This document shows positions 58,084-64,000 of a DNA stretch of 64,000 nt, one piece after another. Under the pieces are notes generated by a model, which saw only the letters and a list, made by a program, of their open reading frames with translations, was not told where the DNA came from and searched no databases. Location: assembly GCA_009103225.1 (NCBI GenBank), contig RHPI01001559.1, positions 227,996-291,995 on the forward strand, in the 5' to 3' direction. The translations under genes and the position numbers were made by a program. This DNA comes from Chlorokybus atmophyticus. Lineage: Eukaryota > Streptophyta > Chlorokybophyceae > Chlorokybales > Chlorokybaceae. How positions within the stretch are numbered: position 1 is the stretch's first letter; every line of letters begins with the position of its first letter.

Positions 58084-61000
58084 GTGGCGGGCCCTGCAGC
58101 ACTGGTGCTTCCCTCCAACGGCTGCTTCTGCTGCTGCGGTTGTTGTTGTTGTGGCATATCTGGTTGAAGTGACTCGTTGTCTTGTTCTTGTCCTTCGTCG
58201 ATCTGGGATGCGCTGCATCTCGCTTCCTCCAACTGACAGGTGATGGGTGTTACAGCATGACAGCCACATGTAAGGACGCATACACATGTGCGCACACGCA
58301 TGCGCATAGAACATATGCATGTATATGTATACGTGAGTGCCTACGCATGCGCATGAGCACGCGGATGCACATAGGCTGAACACGCAGGCACGCGTACAAG
58401 TGCATGCTTGCATCACACGTAACAGCGCGAATGCGTGTATGTGAGCGTGCCCATGAACACAGACGCACACGCACGCGCGCATGCGCTCGCACTCGCGCGC
58501 ACGCACAAACTTGTGCATGCATGCTAACACCCTCCATTACAAAACCGCAGACACACTCACTCAGTGTGTCTACGGGTGTCTGTGGCACACACGTGCAGAC
58601 GTATGCATGCACACGCACGCGCGCACGCACACATTCACATGCACATGCGCGCCCACCCACCCACCCACACCCACACAGCTCCCCTCACCTTCCGTCCCCG
58701 TGCCGCCGCCAGCTCCTCCTCCGCGAACGCCAGGAGTGCCGCCGCCGCCTCGGCCGACATTCCCTCCAGTGCGTCCTCCTCCTCCTCCTCCTCCTTGTCC
58801 TGCTTCTTGCCGGCCTCCACGGCCTCGTGCTCGTCGCCTTTGCGGCCGGCGGGGGAGAGCAGGAGTATGGGGACCTCTGGAGGAAGCAGCGCCAGGGCCT
58901 GGAAGGTGTGTGTGTGTGTGTGCGTGTGTGCGCATGATGAAGCGTGCGTAGCTCTCTCCGTGTATGTATGTATGTATGTATATATTCATGCACGCGCGTG
59001 TGTACATGTTGCGCGCAAGCACACCACATGCTTAACTCCCCTGCACCTCTTGCATAACTGCTGGCGAAGCCTTCATGTACGCCCTCAGCGTCCTCGCCGC
59101 ATGATGCCGACTCTCCAGATACTGCACCAAACCACCTGTTACCCCTCACTCCCCACCCCTCACCCCCACTATCCCCACCCCCCCAACACCACCCACCTGC
59201 GCGGTCCCGAGCGCCGCCACGAGGCCCCGGATCCCGCCGGCCTCGGACACCAGCTCGGGTAGGTTGTGTGTTGTGCCGGTGGGGAGGGGGGTGCTGCTGA
59301 CGTGAGCGAGCAAGACGCCGAGGAGCTTGGCGGCGGCGGCCTGGGGGGCAGGGGGTGAAGAGTGTGAGAGGCCAGGGAGAGGGAGAGAGCACGCGCAAAG
59401 GTAAATCCCACATGGATGCGCGCACCCGTGTGCACGTGAATACGTGCACGCACGCACGCACGCACGCGATAGCGCCCACATATGCATACTCAAACAGGCA
59501 TGCACAGTTAATTGTTAATACACACATACACATACACATACCCACGCACGCACGGATCCCCCCTCACCTGCTGCAGATATGCCGGATGCACCCTAAACCG
59601 CACGGGTCCCACTCCATTCCTCTCCGCCACCACCAACCCGGTCTTCCTCGGCAGGTCCGTCTCGTCCGGTACCAGAAACCCGACGGATCTGGACACGACG
59701 ACGTCCAGGACGCCGTCGCGGTGGAGGAAGAGTTTGATCAACTCGAAGGACTCGTACTGGACCTGGAAGTCGGAGAGGCGGAGGAGGCGGAGGCAGGAGA
59801 GGACGGACCGGGTGAAGGAGGAGGGGGGGGGTGTCTNGCACTCGTGTCGGGGTCGAGTAGGTGCCATTGGGATTCAGGTAGCGCATTCAACAAGGTGCGG
59901 GCCACCTTGTACGCGGCACTCAGCATCAGCCGCATGTTGAACAGATGCACCTATTCGACATGCATGCATGCATGCATGCATACAACACACCACATCACAC
60001 CACAACTCGTCGTTTGTCGTGTTGTAGTCTATTCACAAGCGACACAACGTAGCGCTCCTTGATGCATACAACCCGACCTGTCGTGCACGCATGCAACATG
60101 CGGCACACGATACCAACACCATGCACCATGCCCATCGTCCTTGTTTTCTCTCTCTCTCGCACCTGCGCGCACGTCTTGATCCCTCCTTCCAGGCTCCCCC
60201 CACTCCCCCTCCCCCCACCTCCATACCCCCCACCCCCATGTCCCGCCGGCGTGTACACATGCCTCTCCGTGTTTCTCCCTCCCTCCCTCCCCCTCGCCGT
60301 CCTCGCCGTCGACGCCGACGACGAGCGCGAGGGGGTGGACTCGGCGACGTCGGGCCCGAGGGCGGCCACGGTGAGGTCGGCCAGGGCGCGAAGGGCGGCC
60401 GAGGAGACGGAAGCCGCTGAGGAGGAACCGCCGCGGCCGAGGTCGACCAGGAGGGCGCCCGCCGCGGACTGGGTGGGGAGTGAGTGGGTGGGTGGGTGGG
60501 TGGGTGAGTGGGTGGGTGGACATGCGTGAGCCAAGTATTGCGTTCTTTGCTTACTTGAGCTGCGGGGGAGGAGGTGGGGCGGTGCAGGAGGGAGAGCGCA
60601 GCCTGGACCCCGCCGCTCGACAGCACCATGTCCTGCCAAGCCATAGACAACTGAGGCGTCGTATGTGCATGGGTGGCAACGCACACAACCACGCACCCAC
60701 CCACCCACCCACACCAGCAGCACACGTGCACATGTCTGTCTCACCTTGTACGCCCTCCCCGCCGTGGCCACCCTCTGCAGCACTCTCAGCGCCTCCACCC
60801 TATCCCCTTCTCTCGCCCCCTTTTTCCCTCCCCCTCCCCCTCCCCCGTCCCATGCGTCCTCTACGCCGCCCCCTGACACCGTGTCGAGCGCGGCGACGAC
60901 CCCGCCGGAGGAGAGGAACTCGCGGAGGTAGCGGCCGCCGGAGGTGGCTGGGGAGAGGGGAGGAGGCATATGAGGGTGGGTGGGGGTGGGTGGGTGAGTG

Positions 61001-61988
61001 GGTGGCGGGAGCATGTGGGTGTGCGCGTGCGTGCGCGCGTGCATGCGTGTGTGCGCAACTGGCTGCGTGCTTGGGCACACACATGTGTGCGCATGTCTCC
61101 CCGCATGGTTGCGTGTACGCGAGCATGGTTAAGCGCGCGTGCGCGCGCGCGTGTGTGTGTGTGTGTGCACACAGAATAGTATGGATTGTCTGTGCGTGTC
61201 GGTCGTACCGTTGATGAAGATGGAGATGGCGCGTAGCGAGGAGGCGCACCCGCAGCCGAGGGAGTACGTGAGACGGAAGTAGGCGGCGATGCGGGCAAGC
61301 AGAAGGCTCGCACCGTTGCCATACCTGCGTGTGATACCACTTTTGTAACAATGATACCAATGCTATAACATATGCCCTGCCTTTCTGCGTACTCACTCTT
61401 GTTCAAGCTGCAAGCCAGTCTTGTTGGCATTTCGCGCAATAAACGCCTGCAGCATCCTCAACCTCACCGCCCGTGAACCCTGAGATGGGATATGATTGCG
61501 TTGTGCGATGTAAACACTTTATGGACTTTATGGATAACACGCGCGTTGTTCCAAACGCAGGCAAGCACGTTTTTCCTTGTTGCTCTAACGCGCGCACGCA
61601 CACACGAGCACGTGCACATACACGCACGCTTGGGTGCTTGCTGAAATGTACAGCACACACGCGCATACGCGAAACGGACGCTCGAGGACGTTGCAAACGC
61701 ACATGCGCATACGCGCGCGCGCACACACGCTCAATAACCACACATACAACTTCACACCCCCTCCTCTCCCCCCCCCCCCCCCCCNACCGTATCCCACATC
61801 CTTAGCTGCCCCATGAGCCACCGCGTCGCCTGGGCGGGGCTGCTGTGGTCCGGTGCATCCGCCGGGCCGCTCGTCAGCGCGGAGACGCTGCTCTTGGAGA
61901 AGTAGACGCTGGGGATGTGGGAGAGGGAGAGGGACAGGGAGTGGGAGGGGGGGCCGGGACCGGAGTCGGACATGATCTCGCGACCCAT
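58084..61988 (-). CDS. ARMH1-like: ARMH1-like armadillo-repeat protein
   Basis: Homologue of animal armadillo-like helical domain protein 1 (C1orf228), an alpha-helical protein whose function is poorly known. Exons: 61988-61788, 61479-61397, 61324-61209, 60956-60745, 60632-60555, 60468-60163, 59950-59568, 59340-59197, 59121-59047, 58898-58689 and 58232-58084; phases agree except inside 59950-59568, where an N (59837) in a C run breaks the frame, probably an assembly error. Recognisable segments in family order: RWLMGQLRMWD, LQLEQEYGNGASLLLARI, LRAISIFING, RYLREFLSSGGVVAALD, VLQRVATAGRAYK, FQVQYESFELIKLF, HPAYLQQAAAAKLLGVL and GGIRGLVAALG. Added here are a Gly-rich insert (exon 60468-60163), an EEEEEED run and a Gln-rich tail. 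ATG 61988 directly follows an acceptor, so an upstream exon is possible (about 62640-62480). The 3' end is unresolved. Confidence 0.82.
58900..58985. repeat. (GT)n and (TATG)n microsatellites
   Basis: gtgtgtgtg at 58907-58928 and tatgtatgtatg at 58963-58983, inside an intron of the ARMH1-like gene. Confidence 0.9.
60480..60520. repeat. (GGGT)n microsatellite
   Basis: gtgggtgggtgggtgg run in an intron of the ARMH1-like gene; similar (CCCA)n runs occur at 58650-58675, 60695-60715 and 63730-63755. Confidence 0.9.
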
Positions 61989-62964
61989 CTGGGGAAGGAG
62001 TGGGGGTGGGTGGGTGCGTGTGTGCGTAAGCGCGTCAGTGTTGTGCGTTATGGTAACTGTTGGTGTAAAACTCCTGACTCAGAAGTGTGTTTCTACCGAT
62101 TGCTTGTGCAGGTTTTCAACTACGACTCTGATACAAACATGGCTCTCAGTTTGCGACACTCCTGACTGAGTGCATCTCTGTGCTCATGTTACTCAGCCCT
62201 AAAGATCGCGGCACACACTCGCGGTACATACACAAGGGAGAGAGCCAGCACAGAATCTTACCGCAAAAGAGATGCGTGCCTCCCTGCTGTCACAGATACC
62301 GACCCACACCACAGCAAGCAGTAAACGGGTAAGAGAACAGCGGCTGATTCACCCCACTCTTCCGCCCCATCCTCGCTATGTAGTAATGCCACCTAGCAGC
62401 CACCCACCAGGCCAGCCAACTTCACGTTCACACGGTGTGTGTGTGTGTGTGTGTGTACACTATATACAAACATACGAAATGTGGGTGGGTAAGTGGGTGG
62501 GTTATGTCTTTCCGTGCTTCGCTCGCATAGTTGCTCCACACGCTCAGTCTCCAGTCTAAGTGCACCTGAACACCGCAGCGCCGCAGTCTGGGGGCGGCGC
62601 AGGGGCGTGCCGTCAATCAGCTCACACAGGATGTGTTGGGGCAATAATAAGAAACAAACAAAAAAGCAGAGAAGGAGTGTCACGTGACGATGTGAATTCA
62701 ATCATCAGCGTGTCCACAGATACGCATACAGATACACCTCTGGACACGCTGCTGGGCAGCTGAGGCCGGTCGCGCCGGTCTGTATCTCCCCGCGCATTGT
62801 TCGGGCAACCGCTGGGTGCAATTGCAGCATATGTTGGCTGTATAAAAATGCAACGAATCGCATTTAAAAAGCCGGTGGTTGCCGGCTGTTGGAAGCCTCA
62901 CTCACAGTGCGTGAGCGTGTCTGTGAGCAACTGCCACGTGGCAGTCGGTGGCGTCGTCCGGGCG
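61989..62964. promoter_or_regulatory. Divergent region between the ARMH1-like gene and ARP3
   Basis: Under 1 kb separates the two opposite starts. It contains a (GT)n run at 62433-62456. On the minus strand at about 62640-62480 a coding-like string (LIDGTPLRRPQTAALRC) with a GTATGT donor may be an upstream exon of the ARMH1-like gene. No core promoter motif was established. Confidence 0.4.
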
Positions 62965-63985
62965 ATGTCGTCGTCCTCGGCGGCGGCGGCGGCCGTGGCG
63001 GCGGCTAGCGGCAGGCCCGCTGTCGTCATCGACAATGGCACAGGGTGGGGACAGAGTTCTTGCTGCTGCTGGCCTTGTCGTTGTTGTGATTGCGGTGGTG
63101 GTTATCGTGTGTCTCATTCTTTGCTTCTCAGCCATATCTGTGCTGTCAGCTTGTTTTTGTGCATTGCTTGAGAACCAGAATCGGGGTGGAAAGATACCCA
63201 CAGCCTTCTACTTTGACTATACCATCACCAGAGAGTATCATTACTCTTGATGTTGTCTGTCATGCTGTTGCTTGCATTGCATACCAGTGGCTCTGTGAAA
63301 ACCTTGTCTTTGAGTTGTTTACTTCACGCCAAGCCAAAAGCTGATCATGCGGTGCATGCAGCTGGTGCTTGTCCTGTACCGTGTCTGCTTTTCGTGGATT
63401 CTCTCTGAACTGCAGTCTCGCCGCTCTCACAATCAATACATGCGTCACCGAATTTCCATCAGTCACTTATCAAGCTCGCACATCTTTTACCACTCACGCA
63501 ATCACCACCATTGCATGTACACAGCATAGCAAACGCCATGTCTCTCATGATATTGGCATGGCAGATACACCAAGCTGGGCTTCGCTGGCAACCTTGAGCC
63601 CTCATTCGTCCTCCCCACCGCCATCACCACCACCAACAACAACCAGCCCTCCACCCCAACATCCGTAAGCCCCAACGCACAACCCATCCCAACCAGACTC
63701 CCTCACCCACCCCACCCCCACTCACTCACCCATCCATCCACCCACCCACCCAACCGCTCGCCTCCACACGCAGGGTGGTCGTAGTGGCAGCCCCTCCTCG
63801 AGCATCGGCAGCCACGGCGGCGGCAGCCACGGCGCGTTGGACGACTTGGGTTTCGCCATCGGTGACGAGGCGTTGCTGTCGGGGACGGGGACGGGGCAGG
63901 TGGGTTACCCCGTCCGTCACGGGATCGTGGAGAACTGGGACTGGATGGAACGATACTGGCAGCAGTGCGTATTCAAATACCTGAG
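62965..63985 (+). CDS. ARP3: Actin-related protein 3, 5' part (cut by window end)
   Basis: Subunit of the Arp2/3 complex that nucleates branched actin filaments. Exon 1 62965-63044 (ATG, Ser/Ala-rich leader, then VVIDNGTG), exon 2 63565-63664 ([17 protein letters not shown]), exon 3 63774-63985 ([38 protein letters not shown]), with donor AG|GTGGGA at the end. All phases agree; 130 residues are visible of about 420 expected. The phosphate-1 loop of the actin fold (D-NGTGYTKLG) is present. ARP3 rather than actin or ARP2 is indicated by the F-IGDEA and RHGI.E.WD.ME..WQ..-FKYLR segments. The leader is longer than in animal ARP3, and a Gly/Ser/His-rich insert sits between exons 2 and 3. It continues beyond 64000. 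Confidence 0.93.
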
Positions 63986-64000
63986 GTGGGAGAGGGAGGG

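Noticed and set aside
58404-59262. Long His/Thr/Arg-rich ORFs on the plus strand
   Set aside because: They are shadows of the ARMH1-like exons and of GC/AC-rich intron repeats on the other strand.

Overview
This window is nuclear DNA of a eukaryote: genes are split by GT-AG introns, coding density is low, and microsatellites, transposons and foldback repeats are common. A GBF-type bZIP factor points to the green lineage (Viridiplantae). A homologue of animal ARMH1, which I do not know from land plants, and an ARP3 gene fit a flagellate-forming green alga or charophyte. That placement is inference.

Layout. 1-7 kb is a transposon nest: a CACTA-like element (781-6738, 35-bp inverted termini, 3-bp target duplication) holds a complete hAT element (1253-4537, 8-bp target duplication). 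The hAT landed inside a tRNA-like sequence and carries a near-complete transposase with one frameshift. 9.1-12.6 kb holds a WD40-repeat protein preceded by a tandemly duplicated leader. 14.4-42.5 kb is the main feature: ten copies (here A to J) of a three-exon F-box gene family, with an eleventh (K) at 55.7-57.4 kb. All share an N-terminal F-box exon, a short second exon and a third exon of unknown function. Several are divergent pairs, and A-B-C is an inverted copy of F-G-H. Only F (28547-29993) and I (38178-39642) read through without damage. The rest carry nonsense codons, frameshifts or lost splice sites, so this is a birth-and-death cluster. 43-46 kb holds the bZIP gene. 46.4-49.4 kb is almost ORF-free. 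49.5-53.4 kb is a long, largely disordered Ala/Pro/Glu-rich protein of unknown function. 58-62 kb is the ARMH1-like armadillo protein on the minus strand, divergent from an ARP3 gene that starts at 62965 and runs off the window end.

How the genes work together: F-box proteins are expected to be substrate receptors of SCF ubiquitin ligases through SKP1; the family's second and third exons would then be the substrate-binding part. The ARMH1-like/ARP3 pair shares a promoter region of under 1 kb. No operon-like organisation is seen. Gene models were built by hand from reading frames and splice consensus; intron phases were checked, and places where they fail are stated. Several ORF starts in this sequence are not ATG, so starts are given only where an ATG was read.
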